DNA of 64,000 bases, from NCBI RefSeq assembly GCF_004138285.1, contig NZ_SCFN01000005.1:62001-126000 (forward strand). The letters run 5' to 3'. Below are positions 38,099 through 47,983 of this stretch, piece after piece; the first letter of the stretch is position 1; the number at the start of each line of letters is the position of its first letter. Both the position numbers and the translations under genes were made by a program. This stretch comes from Gottfriedia acidiceleris. GTDB lineage: Bacteria > Bacillota > Bacilli > Bacillales > Bacillaceae_G. Below the pieces are notes generated by a model. It was not told the origin of the DNA. It did no database searches and saw only the letters and a program-made list of their open reading frames with translations.

Positions 38099-39634
38099 TT
38101 AATTCTCTGCTAACTTTTTCTTAAAGTTAGTACTAGTATTAGTATTTTCTTTCACTACAGGTTCCTCTGCAGCTGTTGAACGTTTGATAAAGAATGCAAG
38201 AACTAGTGCTACTGCGGCAACGAATACCGTCACATAAAATGAGAAGTTAATTCCCTCTAACATTGCCTTCATTGTTATCTCTTGCTTAATTTGAGCAAGC
38301 ATTTCAGGTGTAGGCTTACTAGTCACATGCTTCATCGCTTCAGCAGCAAGTTCTTTAGCTTTTGATTCTGTACGATTCGACATTACTGTTACGAGTAAAG
38401 CAGTACCAATCGCACCAGATACTTGCTGTAAAGTATTATTCATCGCAGTACCATGTGGATAGAATCGTTTTGGTAATTGATTTAAACCATTTGTTGATAC
38501 TGGCATCATTACCATCGACATACCAAACATACGTAATGAGTATAAAATAATAATATGCGTATAAGTTGTATCCATTGTTAATTTACTTAAAAAATAAGTA
38601 GTAACAGTCATAATCGCTAAACCAGTTACTGCAAGTATTCTTCCACCAATTTTATCGAATAATTTTCCCGTAATTGGCGACATAATTGCCATTAATAAAG
38701 CACCTGGTAACAGCATTAAGCCTGCATCAAAAGGTTTAATGCCTCGAAGCGTTTGAGTGTATATCGGTAAAAGCATCATTGCTGAGAACATAGCCATTGT
38801 AACTACAATTGAAATTGCTGATGATAAAGCAAACATAGGGTAGCGATAAATTCTAAAGTTAAGCATTGGCGTATCAAGTTTTAATTGACGTAAGATAAAT
38901 AGTACTAATGAAATAACCCCTACAATTAAAGTAACGTAAGCTTCTGGACTATCCCATCCTTTTGTTCCTGCAGTACTAAAACCGTACAATAATCCACCGA
39001 AACCTATACTTGATAAAAGGACTGAGAATAGGTCGATCGTACTATTTGATTTCTCTTTTTTATCTTTAAGTAAGAAAAAGCCAATAATTAAAATCGTTAA
39101 TGCAATCGGTGATACAACATGGAAAAGCATTCTCCAGTCATAATGTTCAATAATCCAACCAGATAATGTTGGTCCAATTGCTGGTGCACCCATCATTACT
39201 AAACCGAAGAAGCCCATTGCAGTTCCTCGTTTTTCAACAGGGAAGCTAGTTAGCATAACATTCATTAATAATGGCATTAAAATAGCCGAGCCCGAAGCTT
39301 GAATCATACGGCCCGCTAATAATAAAGGAAAAACATGTGCAAATCCTGCGGTTAAAGTACCGATATTAAATAAAAGTAGTGCAATTAAAAATAAGTGTCT
39401 AACAGAATACTTTTGGATTAAAAAAGCAGTAGTCGGAATTAAAATTCCATTAACTAGCATATATCCAGTAGAAAGCCATTGAACAGTCGAAGGCTCAACG
39501 TCCAAATCCTTCATAATGGAAGGTAAAGCAATATTAAGTAAAGTATTGTTTAAGAAAGCAATAAACGCCCCAATCATTAGGATTGTAATAATCCCATATG
39601 GTGGACGAATCGATTTATTCATGGAATGATCCAT
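38099..39634 (-). CDS. MFS multidrug efflux transporter, DHA2 (EmrB/QacA) family
   Basis: A 511-residue proton-driven exporter with about 14 transmembrane helices. It shows the family motifs IALPSIMKDLDVEPSTVQWLSTGYML and LAGRMIQASGSAILMPLLMNV (motif C-like) and a polar C-terminal tail rich in Asn and Thr. I start it at ATG 39634 (MDHSMNKS) because AAAGGAGG precedes that codon. The longer frame to 39655 would include the ribosome site. It is divergent from a TetR gene, with an inverted repeat in its leader, a standard drug-inducible arrangement. Confidence 0.9.
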   Translation of the reverse strand: MDHSMNKSIRPPYGIITILMIGAFIAFLNNTLLNIALPSIMKDLDVEPSTVQWLSTGYMLVNGILIPTTAFLIQKYSVRHLFLIALLLFNIGTLTAGFAHVFPLLLAGRMIQASGSAILMPLLMNVMLTSFPVEKRGTAMGFFGLVMMGAPAIGPTLSGWIIEHYDWRMLFHVVSPIALTILIIGFFLLKDKKEKSNSTIDLFSVLLSSIGFGGLLYGFSTAGTKGWDSPEAYVTLIVGVISLVLFILRQLKLDTPMLNFRIYRYPMFALSSAISIVVTMAMFSAMMLLPIYTQTLRGIKPFDAGLMLLPGALLMAIMSPITGKLFDKIGGRILAVTGLAIMTVTTYFLSKLTMDTTYTHIIILYSLRMFGMSMVMMPVSTNGLNQLPKRFYPHGTAMNNTLQQVSGAIGTALLVTVMSNRTESKAKELAAEAMKHVTSKPTPEMLAQIKQEITMKAMLEGINFSFYVTVFVAAVALVLAFFIKRSTAAEEPVVKENTNTSTNFKKKLAEN

Positions 39635-39656
39635 GATTCCCCCTCCTTTGTACATC

Positions 39657-39676
39657 TAGTTCAATTTTTTGAACTA
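39657..39676. promoter_or_regulatory. Candidate TetR operator upstream of the MFS gene
   Basis: TAGTTCAA-TTTT-TTGAACTA is a perfect inverted repeat with 8-bp arms, 23 bp before the MFS start codon. A second looser pair, CATTAGA (39742) and TCTAATG (39761), lies nearer the TetR gene. Confidence 0.6.
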
Positions 39677-39845
39677 TGTTTCCATCTTCTATATAAGATA
39701 ATATGATATACCATTCATTCATTAGATGCAATTATATTAACCATTAGAAATCTTTAATAATCTAATGAGATATTTACTAGTTAAAAATGTTAAAATAATG
39801 TACTATGTTTTTTAAGCAGTAATTAACTAGAACCAAGGTGATTAT

Positions 39846-40736
39846 ATGAATGATCGTAAACAGCATGTTGTAAAAATAGCTCATGAATTGTTTATTGAAA
39901 AAGGATTTCAAGCAACGTCTATTCAAGACATATTAGACTATAGCGGTATTTCTAAAGGTACATTTTATAATTATTTTTCGTCTAAAAGTGATTTAGTAGT
40001 CGCATTATTTAATATGATTTATAAAAAACTTGAACATGAAAGAAATGAGTTGTTGATCGGTCAGAGCCCTTCAGATATTGAAATTTTCATTAAACAAATA
40101 ACATTATTAATGGAGGCAAATAGAGATAATAAATTGATTTCTCTATTTGAGGAAGTAATTTATATAAATGACTTAGATATTAAACAGTTCATAAGAGAAG
40201 GTAATTTTAAGACATTAAATTGGGTGTATACACGTTTTTTAGACATTTTTGGCAGTGAGAAGAAAGATTTTTTATTAGATAGTGCCATTATGTTTTTAGG
40301 AATTATACACCATAACGTGAGATACTATGACCTCGCCAAAGATATGAATATTAGTATGGATCAAGTTGTCCGATATAGTGTAAGACGTATTATTAAAATC
40401 GTTGAGGATGTTGAGGAATCTGGTGAGCAACTGTTCAATTTGGAATTATTAGATAGATGGCTACCAGTAAGAAAGACCGAAGAAAATCTTCAACAAAAGC
40501 TTTGTAGTATTATTTGTATAATGAAAAAATCAGTAATAAATAGTAATGAACAACAAAAGTACAATGAGTTACTAGATTTTTTACAAAACGAATTGTTGCA
40601 GTCAAAAACACCGCGAAAATATTTAATTGAGAGTGCTCTAGTATCGTTAAACGAAGGGAAGACGTTACTAGGAGAAAAAGAACTACAAAGGCTGAATGAA
40701 CTGATCGACATTAATTTTATTCAACAGGTAAAATAG
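39846..40736 (+). CDS. TetR/AcrR-family transcriptional regulator
   Basis: A 296-residue repressor with a typical N-terminal helix-turn-helix (HELFIEKGFQATSIQDILDYSGISKGTFYNYFSSKSDLV, about 13-52). The ligand domain is longer than the usual 190-220 residues of the family, with about 80 extra C-terminal residues (from roughly 215). ATG 39846 follows CCAAGGTGAT. Divergent orientation to the MFS pump suggests that it represses the pump and itself. The extra C-terminal segment is unassigned. Confidence 0.88.
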   Translation: MNDRKQHVVKIAHELFIEKGFQATSIQDILDYSGISKGTFYNYFSSKSDLVVALFNMIYKKLEHERNELLIGQSPSDIEIFIKQITLLMEANRDNKLISLFEEVIYINDLDIKQFIREGNFKTLNWVYTRFLDIFGSEKKDFLLDSAIMFLGIIHHNVRYYDLAKDMNISMDQVVRYSVRRIIKIVEDVEESGEQLFNLELLDRWLPVRKTEENLQQKLCSIICIMKKSVINSNEQQKYNELLDFLQNELLQSKTPRKYLIESALVSLNEGKTLLGEKELQRLNELIDINFIQQVK

Positions 40737-40749
40737 CCTAATTAATATG

Positions 40750-40793
40750 AAAAAAACCATTCTTTAGCTTTTATGCTTAGGATGGTTTTTTTT
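40750..40793 (+). terminator. Terminator of the TetR gene
   Basis: AAAAAACCATTCTTTAGC pairs with GCTTAGGATGGTTTTTT with minor mismatches over a 6-nt loop, ending in a long T run. Confidence 0.88.
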
Positions 40794-40954
40794 GTTTAAA
40801 GAATGATTAGTTCAAATGTTACTATAGCTAAAGTTGTTTTTACCCTTAAAATTCTTCAATGGGATAAGTTCAATACAACTTTCGTCTACTTTTATAAAGA
40901 AAAACCAGCTTAAAATCAGTATAAATGTCGTTATTATACTTTTTTTACCACTAA

Positions 40955-40985
40955 TTGACAAAAAATTCTGAATTGGTGATATACT
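40955..40985 (+). promoter_or_regulatory. cstA promoter
   Basis: A consensus -35 TTGACA and an extended -10 (TG, A, TATACT at 40980-40985) are separated by 19 bp and lie about 28 bp before the cstA start codon. No cre site is obvious. Confidence 0.65.
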
Positions 40986-41013
40986 TTCTTTTATAAATGA
41001 AAAAGGAGGTAAC

Positions 41014-43095
41014 ATGTTTGTGAAATCTTTAAAATCAATAGTAGTTTGGGGATTAATTTCTATACTTGGAGCTTTCTGTTTTTCTGTATTAGCTTTAAAA
41101 AGAGGAGAAACAATAAATGCAATTTGGCTCCTCACAGCGGCAGTTTGTACATATGCAGTCGCTTATCGTTTTTATAGTAAGTTTATTGCAGAAAAAGTAT
41201 TTAAACTTGACGAAGATCGTAAAACACCTGCCGAAATTAATAACGATGGTAAAGACTTTGTACCAACGAATAAGTGGGTATTATTTGGTCATCATTTTGC
41301 AGCGATAGCAGGGGCTGGACCACTGGTTGGACCAATTTTAGCTGCGCAAATGGGTTATTTGCCCGGAACGATTTGGATTATAGTAGGAGTTGTATTTGCT
41401 GGGGCAGTACAGGATTTTGTCATATTAGCTGCTTCGACACGTAGAAATGGTAAATCGCTTGGAGAAATGATTAAAGAAGAGATTGGTCCTATAACAGGGG
41501 TTATCGCTTTAATAGGTATTTTAGGAATTATGGTTATTTTATTAGCTGTATTAGCACTTGTTGTAGTTAAAGCGCTAGCAGGAAGTCCGTGGGGAATGTT
41601 TACGATCGCGGCAACTATTCCAATCGCGATTTTCATGGGTATTTATATGCGATATATTCGTCCAGGACGAGTAGGAGAAGGGTCTTTTATTGGTGTGATT
41701 TTATTACTTCTTTCATTATTTGCAGGACAATATGTAGCAGAAAGTCCAACATTAGCAGCAATGTTTACGTTTAAGGGAGAAACGATTGCTCTTATGTTAA
41801 TTGGTTATGGGTTTATAGCCTCAGTACTTCCAGTTTGGCTATTATTAGCTCCACGTGACTATCTAAGCACATTTTTAAAGGTTGGTACGATTTTAGGTTT
41901 AGCAATTGGCATTATTATTGTAGCACCAGACTTGCAAATGCCGGCCGTTACAAAATTTATTGATGGAACAGGACCAGTATTTGCCGGAAATCTATTTCCA
42001 TTTTTATTTATAACAATTGCTTGTGGATCTGTTTCTGGATTCCACTCATTAGTTGCTTCAGGCACTACCCCTAAAATGATTGAACGTGAAACGCATGCAC
42101 GTGTTATTGGTTATGGTGCTATGTTAACGGAGTCTTTTGTAGCTGTAATGGCTATGATTGCTGCTTGTTTATTAACTCCAGGAGCATATTTTGCCATAAA
42201 TAGCCCACCTGCCTTAATTGGAACTGACGTAAATCAAGTGGCTCAAGTAGTTTCAAGCTGGGGCTTTACAATAGCTCCGCATGATTTGACTGTCTTAGCC
42301 AAAGACGTAGGTGAACAAACAATTCTTTCTCGTACTGGTGGGGCACCAACTTTAGCAATCGGCATGGCAGCTCTCTTTTCTAAAGTAATCGGTGGCAAGG
42401 CATTAATGGCTTTTTGGTATCATTTTGCTATTCTATTTGAGGCGTTATTTATTTTAACAACAATTGATGCTGGAACTAGGATTGGACGTTATATGACGCA
42501 GGATATTTTAGGCAATGTGTATAAGCCATTTGGAAAGACGGATTCACTTCCTGCAAATTTAATTGCGACAGCTATTTGCGTTTTCGGCTGGGGATATTTC
42601 CTATATCAAGGAGTTATTGATCCGCTTGGAGGCATTAATACTTTATGGCCATTATTCGGTATCGCAAATCAAATGCTTGCAGCGATTGCATTATTGCTAG
42701 GCACCACTATCTTGTTGAAAATGGGGAAAAAGGCATATGCATGGATTACATTAGTGCCAACGATCTGGATATTAATCGTCACAATGACTGCCGGTTGGCA
42801 AAAGTTGTTTCATCCATTACCAAAAATAGGGTTTTTAGCGCATGCTAAAGTTTTTAAAGATGTAGATGCTGGCACAATCTTGGCTCCGGCAACTAGTAAA
42901 GCACAAATGAATCAAATTATTTTAAATGACTATATTGATGCAACGATTTGTGGATTATTTATGGTGATTGTGCTTTTAGTTCTAATTGCTTCGATTCGAA
43001 ATTGGATAAATATATTGTCTAATAAACCAATAAAATTACATGAAACTCCGTACATTAAACGCGAAGAAAGTGAACCGAAAAATTATGCATTATAA
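41014..43095 (+). CDS. cstA: Carbon starvation protein A (peptide/pyruvate transporter family)
   Basis: A 693-residue membrane protein with about 16-18 hydrophobic segments. It contains the CstA signature GHHFAAIAGAGPLVGPILAAQMGYLPGTIW near residues 90-120 and SGFHSLVASGTTPKMI. Family members take up pyruvate or peptides under nutrient limitation. The ATG follows AAGGAGG with a 6-nt spacer. It is directly followed by the small protein gene that always accompanies cstA. Confidence 0.93.
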   Translation: MFVKSLKSIVVWGLISILGAFCFSVLALKRGETINAIWLLTAAVCTYAVAYRFYSKFIAEKVFKLDEDRKTPAEINNDGKDFVPTNKWVLFGHHFAAIAGAGPLVGPILAAQMGYLPGTIWIIVGVVFAGAVQDFVILAASTRRNGKSLGEMIKEEIGPITGVIALIGILGIMVILLAVLALVVVKALAGSPWGMFTIAATIPIAIFMGIYMRYIRPGRVGEGSFIGVILLLLSLFAGQYVAESPTLAAMFTFKGETIALMLIGYGFIASVLPVWLLLAPRDYLSTFLKVGTILGLAIGIIIVAPDLQMPAVTKFIDGTGPVFAGNLFPFLFITIACGSVSGFHSLVASGTTPKMIERETHARVIGYGAMLTESFVAVMAMIAACLLTPGAYFAINSPPALIGTDVNQVAQVVSSWGFTIAPHDLTVLAKDVGEQTILSRTGGAPTLAIGMAALFSKVIGGKALMAFWYHFAILFEALFILTTIDAGTRIGRYMTQDILGNVYKPFGKTDSLPANLIATAICVFGWGYFLYQGVIDPLGGINTLWPLFGIANQMLAAIALLLGTTILLKMGKKAYAWITLVPTIWILIVTMTAGWQKLFHPLPKIGFLAHAKVFKDVDAGTILAPATSKAQMNQIILNDYIDATICGLFMVIVLLVLIASIRNWINILSNKPIKLHETPYIKREESEPKNYAL

Positions 43096-43096
43096 G

Positions 43097-43288
43097 ATGA
43101 AGGAGTTCAAAAAATATTATAAACAGTTTATTAGTTTATTAGTAGGTGTTCCAAGCTATGAGAAATATGTTGAACATATGAAAACACACCATCCTGATCA
43201 ACCAATTCAATCTAGAAAAGAGTTCTTTATCGAAGCGCAAGAATCACGCTTTAATTCTAAAGGTGGTAAAGTTACTCGTTGTTGTTAA
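43097..43288 (+). CDS. YbdD/YjiX-like small CstA-associated protein
   Basis: A 63-residue protein of the DUF466 family: VGVPSYEKYVEHMKTHHPDQPIQSRKEFF and the C-terminal RCC match E. coli YbdD (YVEHMRVNHPDQ...ARCC). It is encoded 1 nt after the cstA stop and lacks its own ribosome site, so it is translationally coupled. ATG 43085 is an alternative in-frame start overlapping cstA. YbdD-type proteins are needed for activity of their CstA-type partners. The conserved cysteines suggest metal or disulfide chemistry. Confidence 0.85.
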   Translation: MKEFKKYYKQFISLLVGVPSYEKYVEHMKTHHPDQPIQSRKEFFIEAQESRFNSKGGKVTRCC

Positions 43289-43320
43289 TCGTGTAGATCG
43301 TAAAATTTCTTAGATAAAAG

Positions 43321-43353
43321 AAAATCCACAAGGTAAAGTCCTTGTGGATTTTT
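43321..43353. terminator. Terminator between cstA-ybdD and the convergent gene
   Basis: AAAATCCACAAGG and CCTTGTGGATTTT form a perfect 13-bp stem with a 6-nt loop. A and T runs flank it, so it can act on both strands. Confidence 0.9.
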
Positions 43354-43376
43354 ATGTTTTTGTATTATATTGGATC

Positions 43377-44048
43377 TTATTTTTTATCTCTACGATATAA
43401 ATCCATCGTTTTATATCCAGCACCTAAGACCATTTTCATTTCTTCACGTCTTTTTGCTTTCGTTGCTTCTTGCTTAGCGCTATATATATGACGAGCCCAA
43501 TCTTTACGATACCCAGGAGTTAAAGAATTATAGATTGTAAGTAATTCAGGAGAATCTTCTAAATCCTTTTCAACGTTTGGAATCATATCGATATAATCAT
43601 CTACACATTGACTTGCTTTCGATGAGTTCGCAGCTTTTGTTTTTGATTCGTCTTTTAATCCAACAACCGTAAAGACGTCATCCAATCCAACCATACGAGC
43701 AAATTTAATTGTACTTGAACCAATATAGCCACTCTCATCAGCACCTAATCCTTCGAATAAATCATCACGATGAATATAAGTTGGATATACTTTGTTTCCT
43801 TTTTTAGGATAGGCAATAAAAATATAGCCATTTTTATCTAAATAATGATTCCGGATAATCTTTGTTACTAGTTCTTTAAGCGAGTCCATATCAAGTACAA
43901 AAGCAAATATAAGATCGTAAGGATGGTTTAGTAGATCCGTATCAAAATGTGGTAAATCTGCAAAATAATTTGCCTTACTTGGTTGATTTAAAACGGTAGC
44001 TTTTTTATACTTTTTTAAGTTTAGTTTTTCAACAATCGTTTTTGTCAT
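43377..44048 (-). CDS. YdeI/OmpD-associated-like protein
   Basis: A 223-residue soluble protein. The C-terminal 70 residues (NSLTPGYRKDWARHIYSAKQEATKAKRREEMKMVLGAGYK) match the YdeI / bacteriocin-protection tail, in which a helical unit ends in repeated Arg/Lys. The N-terminal 150 residues form a separate alpha/beta-looking domain (FAFVLDMDSLKELVTKI...GYIFIAYPKKG) that recalls DUF3052-type domains. No signal peptide or catalytic motif is evident. Function unknown. Confidence 0.7.
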   Translation of the reverse strand: MTKTIVEKLNLKKYKKATVLNQPSKANYFADLPHFDTDLLNHPYDLIFAFVLDMDSLKELVTKIIRNHYLDKNGYIFIAYPKKGNKVYPTYIHRDDLFEGLGADESGYIGSSTIKFARMVGLDDVFTVVGLKDESKTKAANSSKASQCVDDYIDMIPNVEKDLEDSPELLTIYNSLTPGYRKDWARHIYSAKQEATKAKRREEMKMVLGAGYKTMDLYRRDKK

Positions 44049-44100
44049 CCCGATCCACCTTTAAAGTAGTATGTATAAGGTTATTATAAATCAAAATAAG

Positions 44101-44140
44101 TAAAAAAATAATAGAAGCCCAGTTAGAGCTTCTATTATTT
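44101..44140 (-). terminator. Terminator of the bceAB operon
   Basis: AATAATAGAAGC and GCTTCTATTATT form a perfect 12-bp stem. The A run at 44102-44108 becomes the T run on the minus strand, 40 bp after the permease stop. Confidence 0.85.
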
Positions 44141-44179
44141 ATGAGACAGGAGAAGTGTAGGGGATAGAAATCACAAAGT

Positions 44180-46123
44180 CTATAGAGCTTCTTTAATCAC
44201 TTTTTTATAATAAAGAACGGATAAAAGACCAAATACAGAGTATAAAACAGCATATAAAACCATTACGATAATCATTGGTGTCCATACTTCAGTACCGAAT
44301 AAGAACCATCCAGATTGAACAGCAAAATAGCTATGAACGAGTCCGATTACTAGTGGAATACCGAAATTAAACAATTGCTTAGAACGTATGCCTCTTAATA
44401 AGTCTCTACGAGAGAAACCAAGTTTACGTAAAATTGTATAATTTGGTTTTTCGTCAACACTTTCATCCATTTGTTTAAAGTATAAAATACATCCTGATGT
44501 CATTAAGAACGTTAACCCTAAAAATCCGACGATGAACATAATAAGGCCCATATTTACTTTCTGACTTTTAACGATTTCAAGTCGTGAAGCATTAGGATAA
44601 TTTTTATCAAATTGATGGTCCACATAAATATTATTTGCTTTTTCGATTAGTTTTTCATCACTTATATTGATTCCATTGTAAACAGTAGAATCTTTTTGAA
44701 TTGATGAATCAAGATTCTGTTTTAACGATTTAAACACTTGATCGTCTACTATGACAGTAGGAAATCCTCCATTTGTGAAGTAGGAAGGTATAATCTTTTC
44801 GCGTTTTAAACCTAAATAGTTTAGTTTAAATTTTTTCTTGCTGTTAGTTAATTCAATATGCCCAGAATCCTTTAAGGTCATAAATTTTTGAAGCATATCA
44901 TCGTAACCAGTAAATAACGCTTCATTTGAAGCAAGGTTTACTTTAACTGACTTCTCACTTACGACCGCAAGTGGGAACTTGTCTGCATCCTTCATCATGC
45001 CTTCTAACTCTTTATCTAGTATATTCTTTATATTTGCAGTAACTTGAATAACTTCGATGTGTTTTTCAGTATATTTAATACCATTTTCATTTAGCGCAGA
45101 TGTGAAAGTTTGTAAATCCTTCTTATTATTTAAGAAAAAATTAGCAGGGACGTGGCTCTCAGCCGTCTTTTCTGCAGAATAATAAGATATATAGCTTAAA
45201 GATAGTAAGCCTATTGCTAGTGCTGAAACAGTTGTAATAATTGTTAGTAATAAAGCATTTGACTTCATTCTAAACATAATTGAAGATAAAGAAAGGACAT
45301 CATTAATATTTAAATAGCCATTTTTCTTTTTGCGAACTATATTTAAAATAAAACGAACAGAGCTTTTATATACTAAATAGGTTCCAATAATAACTGAAGC
45401 TAAAATACAAATCATTACCGTAAACAGTTCAGTCATAGTAGTAAAATCACCATCAAATAGTTTTGATGATAAAAAATAACCTGAGATAATTAGTAAGATA
45501 CCTAAAATTCCAATTGAAATCTCAAAAAAAGACATCTTTCTAAGCTTTCCTTCAGTCGAAGAGACCACTCGGAACAATGATAAAATAGTTTGTCTTTTAA
45601 TAAATCCATAATTCATTAACATAATGAACGCGTAAATTACAACAAATACAATTAATGTCTGCACTAATGCTTGTGAAGAAAAATGTAAAGTAGCTATCGC
45701 TTTAACTCCTACGATTTTATATAAAATCATAATGATCAGCCTCGAAATAGAAAAACCTACTAATATACCAAGAACCAATGAACTGAAATAAAGAATACAA
45801 TTTTCAACTGTTAAAATACCGAAGATCCTGTTTTTCGTCATTCCGATTAATTGAAACAAACCAATTTCTTTACTTCTTCTTTTTATGAAAATCATATTTG
45901 CATATAAAAGGAAAATCGAAACGATTGCGACAAGTAAAATCGACGCTGAGCGTATTGCAGCAGCTCCTTTGATTGAACCCTTTGTCGCTTCCATTGATGG
46001 GTCATACTGCAATGTAACAAAAGAGAAGTATAAGGCAGCACTAAATATTAAAGCAAAAACGTATAGATAATAGTTTTTTAAATTCTTTTTTAAATTTCGG
46101 AATATCAAATGATTAATGCTCAT
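44180..46123 (-). CDS. bceB: BceB-type ABC permease (antimicrobial peptide resistance)
   Basis: A 647-residue FtsX-like permease with ten predicted membrane helices and a large extracellular loop (about residues 315-515) between helices 7 and 8, the peptide-sensing feature of BceB proteins. The length equals that of known BceB. ATG 46123 is used: TAGGTGGTG precedes it, and the gene overlaps bceA by 11 bp. With BceA it detaches bacitracin-like or lantibiotic peptides from lipid II-cycle targets and passes flux information to BceS. The exact drug is unknown. Confidence 0.9.
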   Translation of the reverse strand: MSINHLIFRNLKKNLKNYYLYVFALIFSAALYFSFVTLQYDPSMEATKGSIKGAAAIRSASILLVAIVSIFLLYANMIFIKRRSKEIGLFQLIGMTKNRIFGILTVENCILYFSSLVLGILVGFSISRLIIMILYKIVGVKAIATLHFSSQALVQTLIVFVVIYAFIMLMNYGFIKRQTILSLFRVVSSTEGKLRKMSFFEISIGILGILLIISGYFLSSKLFDGDFTTMTELFTVMICILASVIIGTYLVYKSSVRFILNIVRKKKNGYLNINDVLSLSSIMFRMKSNALLLTIITTVSALAIGLLSLSYISYYSAEKTAESHVPANFFLNNKKDLQTFTSALNENGIKYTEKHIEVIQVTANIKNILDKELEGMMKDADKFPLAVVSEKSVKVNLASNEALFTGYDDMLQKFMTLKDSGHIELTNSKKKFKLNYLGLKREKIIPSYFTNGGFPTVIVDDQVFKSLKQNLDSSIQKDSTVYNGINISDEKLIEKANNIYVDHQFDKNYPNASRLEIVKSQKVNMGLIMFIVGFLGLTFLMTSGCILYFKQMDESVDEKPNYTILRKLGFSRRDLLRGIRSKQLFNFGIPLVIGLVHSYFAVQSGWFLFGTEVWTPMIIVMVLYAVLYSVFGLLSVLYYKKVIKEAL

Positions 46124-46874
46124 GGTGAACACCACCTAATACACCTTGAGTTTTCATGATATCTTTAAAGAAATTCTGTCTCGTTTCATCACCTTTGTGT
46201 AGTTGTGAATAGATTTGTCCATCTTTAATAAAGACAACTCGATTGCAAAAGCTTGCTGCTACTGGATCATGTGTAACCATTACAATTGTCGCGTTTCTTT
46301 TCTCATTTAGTTCACTTAGTTTATTTAATAAATCCGAAGCAGATTTTGAATCCAATGCACCTGTAGGTTCATCGGCAAAAATAATACTAGGTTCATGAAT
46401 AAATGCTCTAGCGGCTGAAGTACGCTGTTTTTGTCCCCCAGAGATTTCGTTAGGATACTTATCTTTTAATTCATAAATACCAAGCTCTTTAGCAATTACA
46501 TCAAACTTTTGATTGGCTTCACTTGGTGACGTTTTTGTTATTGATAAAGGTAGAAGAATATTTTCTTTTACAGTTAATGTGTCTAGTAAGTTGTATTCCT
46601 GGAAAATAAAGCCTAAATAGTATTTACGAAATTCTGCTAATTGTTTTTCTCTCATATCCGTTATATCTTTACCTTCAATCGCAATCGTTCCACTATTAAT
46701 CTTATCAATCGAGGAAAGGACGTTTAGTAATGTTGTTTTACCAGATCCAGATGGACCCATGATACTAACAAATTCACCTTTTTCGATGTTTATATTAATG
46801 CCACTTAACACTTCTTGTTTATTAAATTTATTTCCGTAACTTTTATGAATTTTATTTGCTTCTAAAATAGTCAA
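46113..46874 (-). CDS. bceA: BceA-type ABC transporter ATPase
   Basis: A 253-residue ATPase with [18 protein letters not shown] (Walker A), [16 protein letters not shown] (signature) and [12 protein letters not shown] (Walker B). TTG 46874 is preferred over GTG 46883: AAGGGAG is correctly spaced 8 nt from it, and the protein then begins [15 protein letters not shown], as BceA does (MVILEANKIRKSYGN) with the same length. It is co-transcribed with bceB and partners the BceRS two-component system encoded just upstream. Confidence 0.92.
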   Translation of the reverse strand: MTILEANKIHKSYGNKFNKQEVLSGININIEKGEFVSIMGPSGSGKTTLLNVLSSIDKINSGTIAIEGKDITDMREKQLAEFRKYYLGFIFQEYNLLDTLTVKENILLPLSITKTSPSEANQKFDVIAKELGIYELKDKYPNEISGGQKQRTSAARAFIHEPSIIFADEPTGALDSKSASDLLNKLSELNEKRNATIVMVTHDPVAASFCNRVVFIKDGQIYSQLHKGDETRQNFFKDIMKTQGVLGGVHHEH

Positions 46875-46960
46875 TTCATACACTCCCTTATTTTCATTCG
46901 ATAAAATTAGTATAAATGGTTACCAAGACCGTTTCCTTTGATTAACCGAACAATAAACAA

Positions 46961-46988
46961 AAGCATGTGACAATTTTGTCACATGCTT
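46961..46988 (-). terminator. Terminator of bceRS overlapping the bceS stop codon
   Basis: AAGCATGTGACA and TGTCACATGCTT form a perfect 12-bp inverted repeat with a 4-nt loop, followed on the minus strand by TTGTTTATTG. The bceS stop (46979-46981) lies inside one arm. It also contains TGTGACA/TGTCACA half-sites just upstream of bceA. Confidence 0.7.
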
Positions 46989-47983
46989 GTTATTTTTACA
47001 AATTCATTTCGTTTAGGGAAGGTTAGCGTGAAAATTGAACCTTTATCTAACTCAGACTTTACTTGGAAAGTAATATGAAGGGACTGGGCAGCCTTCTTTG
47101 CTAAATATAACCCCATTCCAGTTGATGCATTGTCTTGATGCTGAATCGTAGAAGTAAATCCTTTTTCGAAGATTCGCGGTAAATCTTTTGAATGAATACC
47201 ACGACCAAAGTCTTCAATTTCAAGAATCACTTGCTCATTTTTTTGCTTACTTATAATCCGAATGTCTGAGGATGCACTATATTTCACTGCATTTGTTAAT
47301 AGCTGTCGTAGTATATATGAAAGCCATTTAGCATCACTGAATACTTCTAGTTCCTCTAATTCAATATCAAATCCTATGCCTTTATGAATACACCATGATT
47401 GCAAAGTTTTAATCTCTGGATAAATGACATCTTCAAGCTGAATTTTTTCTATGTAAAGATCATTTTCAATGAAAGGTATTCTTTTTTGGTGAAGCTGCTG
47501 ATCTAGCAATAGGTGAATACGGAGCCATTCATATGTTAAATTTGATTTCAACTTTTCATCCTTCATACGATCAATCATTAAGTGCATTGCTGTTAAAGGT
47601 GTTTTTACTTCATGGATCCATGATAGGAGCTCATCTTTTTCTTGCTCTAAATAAGTTTGATTCTGAATCGCTATTTTCTTTAATAAGCTCGTTTGATTCG
47701 TTAAGCTGTTTTCAACAATTTCTTCAAATGGACTATTTGAATCTTCAATTCCCGTCAAATCAAGGTTATCTTCACGTTCGATAAGGCTTTTATAAAATTT
47801 TATTTCTTTAGGATATCGAACGACTAAAAAAATGATAAATAATAATAGTGATAGAAAGACAATGTAAAGTAATGATTTTAAAGGAATTGACGAATCAATA
47901 AATGAAACAAATATTATGAGTACTTGTGTTAGTAGAAAAAAAAGAATCCAACTAAATCGCTCAATTAGAAATGTTTTAATCAT
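46979..47983 (-). CDS. bceS: BceS-type sensor histidine kinase
   Basis: A 334-residue intramembrane-sensing kinase. Two N-terminal helices (about 12-30 and 36-56) have almost no extracellular loop. The dimerisation/phosphoacceptor helix is LLSWIHEVKTPLTAMHLMIDRM, and the HATPase_c domain has LTNAVKYS, EDFGRGI and STGMGLYLAK. It reads the peptide through the BceAB transporter, having no sensor domain of its own. The start codon directly follows the bceR stop (TAAATG), so the two are coupled. Confidence 0.92.
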   Translation of the reverse strand: MIKTFLIERFSWILFFLLTQVLIIFVSFIDSSIPLKSLLYIVFLSLLLFIIFLVVRYPKEIKFYKSLIEREDNLDLTGIEDSNSPFEEIVENSLTNQTSLLKKIAIQNQTYLEQEKDELLSWIHEVKTPLTAMHLMIDRMKDEKLKSNLTYEWLRIHLLLDQQLHQKRIPFIENDLYIEKIQLEDVIYPEIKTLQSWCIHKGIGFDIELEELEVFSDAKWLSYILRQLLTNAVKYSASSDIRIISKQKNEQVILEIEDFGRGIHSKDLPRIFEKGFTSTIQHQDNASTGMGLYLAKKAAQSLHITFQVKSELDKGSIFTLTFPKRNEFVKITSM

